A stretch of DNA of 64,000 nucleotides, from contig OY829539.1 in the NCBI GenBank assembly GCA_963691705.1, positions 7,876,501 through 7,940,500 of the forward strand, written 5' to 3'. Below the pieces are notes generated by a model that was not told the origin of the DNA, ran no database searches, and saw only the letters and a program-made list of their open reading frames with translations. Source of the stretch: Viola odorata. Taxonomy: Eukaryota > Streptophyta > Magnoliopsida > Malpighiales > Violaceae. The position numbers and the translations under genes were made by a program. This document shows positions 1 through 9,774 of this stretch, one piece after another (position 1 is the stretch's first letter; every line of letters starts with the position of its first letter).

Positions 1-504
1 CTTTGGGGTCGGTATCCCAATGCTTTAATGCAGGTGTGCATCTAGGCAGGAAGCGCCTTATCGAGACCTCGGCAATTGACGGGTTTGATCATTCCAGTGC
101 TTTGGTTGTTTGTGTTCATGTTTTGGGACTATTTTTTATTTTGTGAATGCTCAAGGGCGAGCATTGGGCAGTGCGGGGATATTTGATTACATGTATTTTA
201 TGCTTGTTTTTCCTTCCATTCTTACCTCGATTTAGGCCTTGATACTACTAATTCGCTCGTGTTTCCATCTTTATCGCAGATCAAGGCCAAGTAGGAGAAA
301 TGTGCGAAAAGACATACTTTCTGGGCAATTTCAGAAGAGTTTAAGCTTCAAGACTAGCGTCGAGACCATAGACACTAATTTCTCCATGTACTAATGTACT
401 CGGATTGATATGCAAACTCTATTTTTGTGCTGTGTTATCTGCATTTTGAGTGACTAAACATATAGCCTTGTTTGCGAGCGAGTGAGTAAACACATATCTG
501 GTGA

Positions 505-576
505 GGGCTGCTCGTGACTAGGCCTGATGTGGAAAAGTTCTACCTTTGGGGTCGGTATCCCAATGCTTTAATGCAG
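505..576 (+). pseudogene. Exon-like segment 1 of a split-gene relic (reference copy, spans monomers 1-2)
   Basis: After an in-frame TGA at 502-504 the frame is open for 24 codons to CAG at 574-576, which abuts a GT. The reading ends DVEKFYLWGRYPNALMQ, with the mixed, aromatic-rich composition of a real protein. It crosses the arbitrary monomer boundary, so it occupies offsets 505-543 of one copy and 1-33 of the next. Variants across the array include F to I (aaaagatctacc), L to H (cattgg), V to E (gatgagg), A to S (caattcttt) and several silent changes. I do not recognise the protein. That it was once an exon is my inference, from its in-frame join to the second segment. The equivalent occurs in every monomer; this copy is the worked example. 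Confidence 0.5.
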
Positions 577-688
577 GTGTGCATCTAGGCAGGAAGCGCC
601 TTATCGAGACCTCCGCAATTGACGGGTTTGATCATTCCAGTGCTTTGGTTGTTTGTGTTCATGTTTTGGGACTGTTTTTTATTTTGTG

Positions 689-708
689 AATGCTCAAGGG
701 CGAGCATT
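689..708 (+). other. Perfect 7-bp inverted repeat, hairpin potential (reference copy)
   Basis: AATGCTC at 689-695 and GAGCATT at 702-708 are exact reverse complements around a 6-nt loop. It sits at offsets 146-165 of most monomers. Class C (gatagatc) breaks the left arm, class K (gatagctc) keeps only the inner four pairs, and the gaacgctc copies (monomers 8, 12, 16) lose one pair. It could form a small hairpin in RNA or single-stranded DNA. No function is claimed. Confidence 0.8.
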
Positions 709-731
709 GGGCAGTGTGGGGATATTTGATT

Positions 732-750
732 ACATGTATTTTATGCATGT
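732..750 (+). other. Inverted repeat ACATG / CATGT, 9-nt loop (reference copy)
   Basis: ACATG at 732-736 pairs with CATGT at 746-750. Monomers 1, 3, 20 and 24 read gcttg instead of gcatg at offset 204, which breaks the right arm and marks those copies as related. Confidence 0.7.
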
Positions 751-788
751 TTTTCCTTCCATTCTTACCTCGATTTAGGCCTTGATAC

Positions 789-822
789 TACTAATTCGCT
801 CGTGTTTCCATCTTTCTCGCAG
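789..822 (+). other. 3' splice-site-like signal: TACTAAT branch site, pyrimidine-rich tract, CGCAG
   Basis: TACTAAT at 789-795 is followed by a mostly C/T run with few purines and then CGCAG ending at 822. The tract differs by class: TTTCTCGCAG in B, TTTATCGCAG in C, H, K and L, CTCTATCGCAG in A and J. Monomer 43 has TTTATAGCAG, and several copies near the right end read tacttctaat or gatagtact, which damages the branch motif. The match to the YTNAY plant/animal branch consensus is good. That it was ever used is inferred. Confidence 0.5.
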
Positions 823-900
823 ATCAAGGCCAAGAAGGAGAAATGTGCGAAAAGACATACTTTCTGGGCAATTTCAGAAGAGTTTAAGCTTCAAGACTAG
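823..900 (+). pseudogene. Exon-like segment 2, lysine-rich, ending in TAG (reference copy, monomer 2)
   Basis: Directly after the CGCAG acceptor, 25 codons run in the same phase as segment 1 and end in TAG at 898-900. The reading starts IKAKKEKCAKRHTFW, continues through AISEEFK and ends LQD. Classes C and K change codon 5 from AAG to TAG. Classes A and J read GAG to CAG at codon 6. Class A has F to L before the tryptophan, and class J has L to V near the end. Most recurrent changes alter the amino acid, so I see no sign of present purifying selection. I do not recognise the family. The likeliest reading is a terminal exon frozen into the satellite; chance remains possible for so short a segment. 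Confidence 0.5.
886..891 (+). other. HindIII site, one per monomer (reference copy)
   Basis: AAGCTT occurs once per monomer at offsets 343-348. It is lost in the aaggtt copies (monomers 61, 68, 74, 81, 85, 88, 91, 94, 97, 116) and in monomer 117 (aacctt). A HindIII digest should therefore give a 543-bp ladder with 1086-bp bands from the lost sites. Confidence 0.9.
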
Positions 901-930
901 CGTCGAGACCGTAGACACCAATTTCTCCAT

Positions 931-942
931 GTACTAATGTAC
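931..942 (+). other. Interrupted palindrome GTAC-TAAT-GTAC (reference copy)
   Basis: Two GTAC tetramers flank TAAT at offsets 388-399, in the part that would be the 3' untranslated region of the relic. Copies reading gtgctaatg (monomers 48, 50, 53, 55, 59, 66) or gttctaatg (monomer 36) lose the left half. Confidence 0.7.
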
Positions 943-990
943 TCGGATTGATATGCAAACTCTATTTTTATGCTGTGTTATCTGCATTTT

Positions 991-1040
991 GAGTGACTAA
1001 ACATATAGCCTTGTTTGCGAGCGAGTGAGTAAACACATAT
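991..1040 (+). repeat. Internal short direct repeat, 32-bp offset (reference copy)
   Basis: GAGTGACTAAACATATA at 991-1007 is repeated as GAGTGAGTAAACACATAT at 1023-1040, with one substitution and a 2-nt insertion. It looks like an old duplication inside the monomer. A second internal echo is TCGAGACC at 604-611 and 903-910. Confidence 0.6.
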
Positions 1041-2172
1041 CTGGTGAGGGCTGCTCGTGAGTAGGCCTGATGTGGAAAAGTTCTACCTTTGGGGTCGGTA
1101 TCCCAATGCTTTAATGCAGGTGTGCATCTAGGCAGGAAGCGCCTTATCGAGACCTCGGCAATTGACGGGTTTGATCATTCCAGTGCTTTGGTTGTTTGTG
1201 TTCATGTTTTGGGACTATTTTTTATTTTGTGAATGCTCAAGGGCGAGCATTGGGCAGTGCGGGGATATTTGATTACATGTATTTTATGCTTGTTTTTCCT
1301 TCCATTCTTACCTCGATTTAGGCCTTGATACTACTAATTCGCTGGTGTTTCCATCTCTATCGCAGATCAAGGCCAAGAAGCAGAAATGTGCTAAAAGACA
1401 TACTTTGTGGGCAATTTCAGAAGAGTTTAAGCTTCAAGACTAGCGTCGAGACCATAGACACCAATTTCTCCATGTACTAATGTACTCGGATTGATATGCA
1501 AACTCTATTTTTGTGCTGTGTTATCTGCATTTTGAGTGACTAAACATATAGCCTTGTTTGCGAGCGAGTGAGTAAACACATATCTGGTGAGGGCTGCTCG
1601 TGACTAGGCCTGATGTGGAAAAGTTCTACCTTTGGGGTCGGTATCCCAATGCTTTAATGCAGGTGTGAATCTAGGCAGGAAGCGCCTTATCGAGACCTTG
1701 ATAATTAACGGGTTTGATCATTCCAGTGCTTTGGTTGTTTGTGTTCATGTTTTGGGACTGTTTTTTATTTTGTGATAGATCAAGGGCGAGCATTGGGTTG
1801 TGTGGGGATATTTGATTACATGTATTTTATGCATGTTTTTCCTTCCATTCTTACCTCGATTTAGGCCTTGATACTACTAATTCGCTCGTGTTTCCATCTT
1901 TATCGCAGATCAAGGCCAAGTAGGAGAAATGTGCGAAAACACATACTTTCTGGACAATTTCAGAAGAGTTTAAGCTTCAAGACTAGCGTCGAGACCATAG
2001 ACACCAATTTCTCCATGTACTAATGTACTCGGATTGATATGCAAACTCTATTTTTGTGCTGTGTTATCTGCATTTTGAGTGACTAAACATATAGCCTTGT
2101 TTGCGAGCGAGTGAGTAAACACATATCTGGTGAGGGCTGCTCGTGACTAGGCCTGATGTGGAAAAGTTCTAC

Positions 2173-4344
2173 CTTTGGGGTCGGTATCCCAATGCTTTAA
2201 TGCAGGTGTGCATCTAGGCAGGAAGCGCCTTATCGAGACCTCCGCAATTGACGGGTTTGATCATTCCAGTGCTTTGGTTGTTTGTGTTCATGTTTTGGGA
2301 CTGTTTTTTATTTTGTGAATGCTCAAGGGGGAGCATTGGGCAGTGTGGGGATATTTGATTACATGTATTTTATGCATGTTTTTCCTTCCATTCTTACCTC
2401 GATTTAGGCCTTGATACTACTAATTCGCTCGTGTTTCCATCTTTCTCGCAGATCAAGGCCAAGAAGGAGAAATGTGCGAAAAGACATACTTTCTGGGCAA
2501 TTTCAGAAGAGTTTAAGCTTCAAGACTAGCGTCGAGACCGTAGACACCAATTTCTCCATGTACTAATGTACTCGGATTGATATGCAAACTCTATTTTTGT
2601 GCTGTGTTATCTGCATTTTGAGTGACTAAACATATAGCCTTGTTTGCGAGCGCGTGAGTAAACACATATCTGGTGAGGGCTGCTCGTGAGTAGGCCTGAT
2701 GTGGAAAAGTTCTACCTTTGGGGTCGGTATCCCAATGCTTTAATGCAGGTGTGCATCTAGGCAGGAAGCGCCTTATCGAGACCTCGGCAATTGACGGGTT
2801 TGATCATTCCAGTGCTTTGGTTGTTTGTGTTCATGTTTTGGGACTATTTTTTATTTTGTGAATGCTCAAGGGCGAGCATTGGGCAGTGCGGGGATATTTG
2901 ATTACATGTATTTTATGCATGTTTTTCCTTCCATTCTTACCTCGATTTAGGCCTTGATACTACTAATTCGCTCGTGTTTCCATCTCTATCGCAGATCAAG
3001 GCCAAGAAGCAGAAATGTGCTAAAACACATACTTTGTGGGCAATTTCAGAAGAGTTTAAGCTTCAAGACTAGCGTCGAGACCATAGAGACCAATTTCTCC
3101 ATGTACTAATGTACTCGGATTGATATGCAAACTCTATTTTTGTGCTGTGTTATCTGCATTTTGAGTGACTAAACATATAGCCTTGTTTGCGAGCGAGTGA
3201 GTAAACACATATCTGGTGAGGGCTGCTCGTGACTAGGCCTGATGTGGAAAAGTTCTACCTTTGGGGTCGGTATCCCAATGCTTTAATGCAGGTGTGCATC
3301 TAGGCAGGAAGCGCCTTATCGAGACCTCCGCAATTGACGGGTTTGATCATTCCAGTGCTTTGGTTGTTTGTGTTCATGTTTTGGGACTGTTTTTTATTTT
3401 GTGAATGCTCAAGGGCGAGCATTGGGCAGTGTGGGGATATTTGATTACATGTATTTTATGCATGTTTTTCCTTCCATTCTTACCTCGATTTAGGCCTTGA
3501 TACTACTAATTCGCTCGTGTTTCCATCTTTCTCGCAGATCAAGGCCAAGAAGGAGAAATGTGCGAAAAGACATACTTTCTGGGCAATTTCAGAAGAGTTT
3601 AAGCTTCAAGACTAGCGTCGAGACCGTAGACACCAATTTCTCCATGTACTAATGTACTCGGATTGATATGCAAACTCTATTTTTGTGCTGTGTTATCTGC
3701 ATTTTGAGTGACTAAACATATAGCCTTGTTTGCGAGCGAGTGAGTAAACACATATCTGGTGAGGGCTGCTCGTGAGTAGGCCTGATGTGGAAAAGATCTA
3801 CCTTTGGGGTCGGTATCCCAATGCTTTAATGCAGGTGTGCATCTAGGCAGGAAGCGCCTTATCGAGACCTCGGCAATTGACGGGTTTGATCATTCCAGTG
3901 CTTTGGTTGTTTGTGTTCATGTTTTGGGACTATTTTTTATTTTGTGAACGCTCAAGGGCGAGCATTGGGCAGTGCGGGGATATTTGATTACATGTATTTT
4001 ATGCATGTTTTTCCTTCCATTCTTACCTCGATTTAGGCCTTGATACTACTAATTCGCTCGTGTTTCCATCTCTATCGCAGATAAAGGCCAAGAAGCAGAA
4101 ATGTGCTAAAAGACATACTTTGTGGGCAATTTCAGAAGAGTTTAAGCTTCAAGACTAGCGTCGAGACCATAGACACCAATTTCTCCATGTACTAATGTAC
4201 TCGGATTGATATGCAAACTCTATTTTTGTGCTGTGTTATCTGCATTTTGAGTGACTAAACATATAGCCTTGTTTGCGAGCGAGTGAGTAAACACATATCT
4301 GGTGAGGGCTGCTCGTGACTAGGCCTGATGTGGAAAAGTTCTAC
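2173..4344 (+). repeat. Tetramer B-A-B-A, copy 1 (monomers 5-8)
   Basis: The order is B with gagcgcgtgag; A with aaaacacat and catagagacc; B ending aaaagatctacc; A with gaacgctc and agataaagg. The next 2172 bp repeat the same four marked monomers in the same order. Private to this copy is aagggggagc in its first monomer. Confidence 0.9.
3259..3801 (+). repeat. Class B exemplar (monomer 7)
   Basis: Diagnostic bases: g at 131, t at 174, TTTCTCGCAG acceptor, g at 295 and 306, c at 321, g at 368, g at 518. Before 17 kb nearly all B copies have ccgc at 70-73; after that nearly all have cggc. Segment 2 is intact in this class, to its TAG. Confidence 0.85.
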
Positions 4345-6516
4345 CTTTGGGGTCGGTATCCCAATGCTTTAATGCAGGTGTGCATCTAGGCAGGAAGCGC
4401 CTTATCGAGACCTCCGCAATTGACGGGTTTGATCATTCCAGTGCTTTGGTTGTTTGTGTTCATGTTTTGGGACTGTTTTTTATTTTGTGAATGCTCAAGG
4501 GCGAGCATTGGGCAGTGTGGGGATATTTGATTACATGTATTTTATGCATGTTTTTCCTTCCATTCTTACCTCGATTTAGGCCTTGATACTACTAATTCGC
4601 TCGTGTTTCCATCTTTCTCGCAGATCAAGGCCAAGAAGGAGAAATGTTCGAAAAGACATACTTTCTGGGCAATTTCAGAAGAGTTTAAGCTTCAAGACTA
4701 GCGTCGAGACCGTAGACACCAATTTCTCCATGTACTAATGTACTCGGATTGATATGCAAACTCTATTTTTGTGCTGTGTTATCTGCATTTTGAGTGACTA
4801 AACATATAGCCTTGTTTGCGAGCGCGTGAGTAAACACATATCTGGTGAGGGCTGCTCGTGAGTAGGCCTGATGTGGAAAAGTTCTACCTTTGGGGTCGGT
4901 ATCCCAATGCTTTAATGCAGGTGTGCATCTAGGCAGGAAGCGCCTTATCGAGACCTCGGCAATTGACGGGTTTGATCATTCCAGTGCTTTGGTTGTTTGT
5001 GTTCATGTTTTGGGACTATTTTTTATTTTGTGAATGCTCAAGGGCGAGCATTGGGCAGTGCGGGGATATTTGATTACATGTATTTTATGCATGTTTTTCC
5101 TTCCATTCTTACCTCGATTTAGGCCTTGATACTACTAATTCGCTCGTGTTTCCATCTCTATCGCAGATCAAGGCCAAGAAGCAGAAATGTGCTAAAACAC
5201 ATACTTTGTGGGCAATTTCAGAAGAGTTTAAGCTTCAAGACTAGCGTCGAGACCATAGAGACCAATTTCTCCATGTACTAATGTACTCGGATTGATATGC
5301 AAACTCTATTTTTGTGCTGTGTTATCTGCATTTTGAGTGACTAAACATATAGCCTTGTTTGCGAGCGAGTGAGTAAACACATATCTGGTGAGGGCTGCTC
5401 GTGACTAGGCCTGATGTGGAAAAGTTCTACCTTTGGGGTCGGTATCCCAATGCTTTAATGCAGGTGTGCATCTAGGCAGGAAGCGCCTTATCGAGACCTC
5501 CGCAATTGACGGGTTTGATCATTCCAGTGCTTTGGTTGTTTGTGTTCATGTTTTGGGACTGTTTTTTATTTTGTGAATGCTCAAGGGCGAGCATTGGGCA
5601 GTGTGGGGATATTTGATTACATGTATTTTATGCATGTTTTTCCTTCCATTCTTACCTCGATTTAGGCCTTGATACTACTAATTCGCTCGTGTTTCGATCT
5701 TTCTCGCAGATCAAGGCCAAGAAGGAGAAATGTGCGAAAAGACATACTTTCTGGGCAATTTCAGAAGAGTTTAAGCTTCAAGACTAGCGTCGAGACCGTA
5801 GACACCAATTTCTCCATGTACTAATGTACTCGGATTGATATGCAAACTCTATTTTTGTGCTGTGTTATCTGCATTTTGAGTGACTAAACATATAGCCTTG
5901 TTTGCGAGCGAGTGAGTAAACACATATCTGGTGAGGGCTGCTCGTGAGTAGGCCTGATGTGGAAAAGATCTACCTTTGGGGTCGGTATCCCAATGCTTTA
6001 ATGCAGGTGTGCATCTAGGCAGGAAGCGCCTTATCGAGACCTCGGCAATTGACGGGTTTGATCATTCCAGTGCTTTGGTTGTTTGTGTTCATGTTTTGGG
6101 ACTATTTTTTATTTTGTGAACGCTCAAGGGCGAGCATTGGGCAGTGCGGGGATATTTGATTACATGTATTTTATGCATGTTTTTCCTTCCATTCTTACCT
6201 CGATTTAGGCCTTGATACTACTAATTCGCTCGTGTTTCCATCTCTATCGCAGATAAAGGCCAAGAAGCAGAAATGTGCTAAAAGACATACTTTGTGGGCA
6301 ATTTCAGAAGAGTTTAAGCTTCAAGACTAGCGTCGAGACCATAGACACCAATTTCTCCATGTACTAATGTACTCGGATTGATATGCAAACTCTATTTTTG
6401 TGCTGTGTTATCTGCATTTTGAGTGACTAAACATATAGCCTTGTTTGCGAGCGAGTGAGTAAACACATATCTGGTGAGGGCTGCTCGTGACTAGGCCTGA
6501 TGTGGAAAAGTTCTAC
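4345..6516 (+). repeat. Tetramer B-A-B-A, copy 2 (monomers 9-12)
   Basis: All four marked monomers of 2173-4344 recur in order. Private changes are atgttcg in monomer 9 and gtttcgatc in monomer 11. So few differences point to a recent duplication by unequal exchange at 2172 bp. Confidence 0.9.
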
Positions 6517-7602
6517 CTTTGGGGTCGGTATCCCAATGCTTTAATGCAGGTGTGCATCTAGGCAGGAAGCGCCTTATCGAGACCTTGATAATTAACGGGT
6601 TTGATCATTCTAGTGCTTTGGTTGTTTGTGTTCATGTTTTGGGACTGTTTTTTATTTTGTGATAGATCAAGGGCGAGCATTGGGTTGTGTGGGGATATTT
6701 GATTACATGTATTTTATGCATGTTTTTCCTTCCATTCTTACCTCGATTTAGGCCTTGATACTACTAATTCGCTCGTGTTTCCATCTTTATCGCAGATCAA
6801 GGCCAAGTAGGAGAAATGTGCGAAAAGACATACTTTCTGGGCAATTTCAGAAGAGTTTAAGCTTCAAGACTAGCGTCGAGACCATAGACACCAATTTCTC
6901 CATGTACTAATGTACTCGGATTGATATGCAAACTCTATTTTTGTGCTGTGTTATCTGCATTTTGAGTGACTAAACATATAGCCTTGTTTGCGAGCGAGTG
7001 AGTAAACACATATCTGGTGAGGGCTGCTCGTGACTAGGCCTGATGTGGAAAAGTTCTACCTTTGGGGTCGGTATCCCAATGCTTTAATGCAGGTGTGAAT
7101 CTAGGCAGGAAGCGCCTTATCGAGACCTTGATAATTAACGGGTTTGATCATTCCAGTGCTTTGGTTGTTTGTGTTCATGTTTTGGGACTGTTTTTTATTT
7201 TGTGATAGATCAAGGGCGAGCATTGGGTTGTGTGGGGATATTTGATTACATGTATTTTATGCATGTTTTTCCTTCCATTCTTACCTCGATTTAGGCCTTG
7301 ATACTACTAATTCGCTCGTGTTTCCATCTTTATCGCAGATCAAGGCCAAGTAGGAGAAATGTGCGAAAAGACATACTTTCTGGGCAATTTCAGAAGAGTT
7401 TAAGCTTCAAGACTAGCGTCGAGACCATAGACACTAATTTCTCCATGTACTAATGTACTCGGATTGATATGCAAACTCTATTTTTGTGCTGTGTTATCTG
7501 CATTTTGAGTGACTAAACATATAGCCTTGTTTGCGAGCGAGTGAGTAAACACATATCTGGTGAGGGCTGCTCGTGACTAGGCCTGATGTGGAAAAGTTCT
7601 AC
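5431..7602 (+). repeat. Tetramer B-A-C-C, copy 1 (monomers 11-14)
   Basis: The order is B ending aaaagatctacc; A with gaacgctc; C with ttctagtgc; C with gtgtgaatc and cact. It overlaps the last two monomers of the preceding tetramer, so the second duplication used monomers already duplicated by the first. Confidence 0.9.
6517..7059 (+). repeat. Class C exemplar (monomer 13)
   Basis: Substitutions are clustered: tgat at 70-73 with a at 78, gatagatc replacing gaatgctc near 145-152, and tt at 169-170. It also has TAG at 291-293, which truncates segment 2 after four codons. C occurs as monomers 4, 13, 14, 17, 18, 30, 43, 64 and 71 and in recombinants 1, 22 and 37. Confidence 0.85.
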
Positions 7603-9774
7603 CTTTGGGGTCGGTATCCCAATGCTTTAATGCAGGTGTGCATCTAGGCAGGAAGCGCCTTATCGAGACCTCCGCAATTGACGGGTTTGATCATTCCAGT
7701 GCTTTGGTTGTTTGTGTTCATGTTTTGGGACTGTTTTTTATTTTGTGAATGCTCAAGGGCGAGCATTGGGCAGTGTGGGGATATTTGATTACATGTATTT
7801 TATGCATGTTTTTCCTTCCATTCTTACCTCGATTTAGGCCTTGATACTACTAATTCGCTCGTGTTTCCATCTTTCTCGCAGATCAAGGCCAAGAAGGAGA
7901 AATGTGCGAAAAGACATACTTTCTGGGCAATTTCAGAAGAGTTTAAGCTTCAAGACTAGCGTCGAGACCGTAGACACCAATTTCTCCATGTACTAATGTA
8001 CTCGGATTGATATGCAAACTCTATTTTTGTGCTGTGTTATCTGCATTTTGAGTGACTAAACATATAGCCTTGTTTGCGAGCGAGTGAGTAAACACATATC
8101 TGGTGAGGGCTGCTCGTGAGTAGGCCTGATGTGGAAAAGATCTACCTTTGGGGTCGGTATCCCAATGCTTTAATGCAGGTGTGCATCTAGGCAGGAAGCG
8201 CCTTATCGAGACCTCGGCAATTGACGGGTTTGATCATTCCAGTGCTTTGGTTGTTTGTGTTCATGTTTTGGGACTATTTTTTATTTTGTGAACGCTCAAG
8301 GGCGAGCATTGGGCAGTGCGGGGATATTTGATTACATGTATTTTATGCATGTTTTTCCTTCCATTCTTACCTCGATTTAGGCCTTGATACTACTAATTCG
8401 CTCGTGTTTCCATCTCTATCGCAGATAAAGGCCAAGAAGCAGAAATGTGCTAAAAGACATACTTTGTGGGCAATTTCAGAAGAGTTTAAGCTTCAAGACT
8501 AGCGTCGAGACCATAGACACCAATTTCTCCATGTACTAATGTACTCGGATTGATATGCAAACTCTATTTTTGTGCTGTGTTATCTGCATTTTGAGTGACT
8601 AAACATATAGCCTTGTTTGCGAGCGAGTGAGTAAACACATATCTGGTGAGGGCTGCTCGTGACTAGGCCTGATGTGGAAAAGTTCTACCTTTGGGGTCGG
8701 TATCCCAATGCTTTAATGCAGGTGTGCATCTAGGCAGGAAGCGCCTTATCGAGACCTTGATAATTAACGGGTTTGATCATTCTAGTGCTTTGGTTGTTTG
8801 TGTTCATGTTTTGGGACTGTTTTTTATTTTGTGATAGATCAAGGGCGAGCATTGGGTTGTGTGGGGATATTTGATTACATGTATTTTATGCATGTTTTTC
8901 CTTCCATTCTTACCTCGATTTAGGCCTTGATACTACTAATTCGCTCGTGTTTCCATCTTTATCGCAGATCAAGGCCAAGTAGGAGAAATGTGCGAAAAGA
9001 CATACTTTCTGGGCAATTTCAGAAGAGTTTAAGCTTCAAGACTAGCGTCGAGACCATAGACACCAATTTCTCCATGTACTAATGTACTCGGATTGATATG
9101 CAAACTCTATTTTTGTGCTGTGTTATCTGCATTTTGAGTGACTAAACATATAGCCTTGTTTGCGAGCGAGTGAGTAAACACATATCTGGTGAGGGCTGCT
9201 CGTGACTAGGCCTGATGTGGAAAAGTTCTACCTTTGGGGTCGGTATCCCAATGCTTTAATGCAGGTGTGAATCTAGGCAGGAAGCGCCTTATCGAGACCT
9301 TGATAATTAACGGGTTTGATCATTCCAGTGCTTTGGTTGTTTGTGTTCATGTTTTGGGACTGTTTTTTATTTTGTGATAGATCAAGGGCGAGCATTGGGT
9401 TGTGTGGGGATATTTGATTACATGTATTTTATGCATGTTTTTCCTTCCATTCTTACCTCGATTTAGGCCTTGATACTACTAATTCGCTCGTGTTTCCATC
9501 TTTATCGCAGATCAAGGCCAAGTAGGAGAAATGTGCGAAAAGACATACTTTCTGGGCAATTTCAGAAGAGTTTAAGCTTCAAGACTAGCGTCGAGACCAT
9601 AGACACTAATTTCTCCATGTACTAATGTACTCGGATTGATATGCAAACTCTATTTTTGTGCTGTGTTATCTGCATTTTGAGTGACTAAACATATAGCCTT
9701 GTTTGCGAGCGAGTGAGTAAACACATATCTGGTGAGGGCTGCTCGTGACTAGGCCTGATGTGGAAAAGTTCTAC
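7603..9774 (+). repeat. Tetramer B-A-C-C, copy 2 (monomers 15-18)
   Basis: The four marked monomers of 5431-7602 recur in order at 2172 bp. The next monomer (19) is B but ends aaaagttctacc and carries atttttatgctg, so the duplication ends near 9774. Confidence 0.9.

Larger units (their letters stand above)
577..822 (+). other. Intron-like segment between the two exon-like segments (reference copy, monomer 2)
   Basis: The segment is 246 bp, begins GTGTGC directly after CAG and ends CGCAG. It is T-rich and has stops in the frame of the flanking segments (a TAG soon after the donor, a TGA at offsets 184-186). A TACTAAT branch-site match lies at 789-795, with its candidate branch adenosine at 794, 29 nt before the first base of the next segment. 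A pyrimidine-rich stretch follows. Length, ends, branch spacing and tract all fit a short spliceosomal intron. The donor is weaker than GTAAGT. Whether any copy is transcribed or spliced cannot be seen here. Confidence 0.5.
1..2172 (+). repeat. Monomers 1-4: A/C recombinant, B, A, C
   Basis: Monomer 1 has an A-type left half (131a, 174c, gcttg at offset 204) and a C-type right half (TAG at 291-293, cact at 373-376). Monomer 2 is B with atttttatgctg. Monomer 3 is A with gcttg. Monomer 4 is C with gtgtgaatc after the donor. The monomer 2-3 pair recurs as monomers 19-20 and 23-24, so three copies of this marked B-A dimer are spread over 12 kb. Confidence 0.85.

Noticed and set aside
612..626. 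CENP-B-box-like sequence TCCGCAATTGACGGG in B monomers
   Set aside because: It differs from the essential positions of the mammalian box at two of nine sites, other classes fit worse, and there is no sign that this organism uses CENP-B.
670..690. AATAAA polyadenylation signal on the minus strand within the T-rich tract
   Set aside because: It is the complement of a T-rich run, and no minus-strand gene structure accompanies it.
3794..3799. BglII site AGATCT at some monomer junctions (also before monomers 12, 16 and 29)
   Set aside because: A single substitution in related copies; useful as a lineage marker but not a feature in itself.
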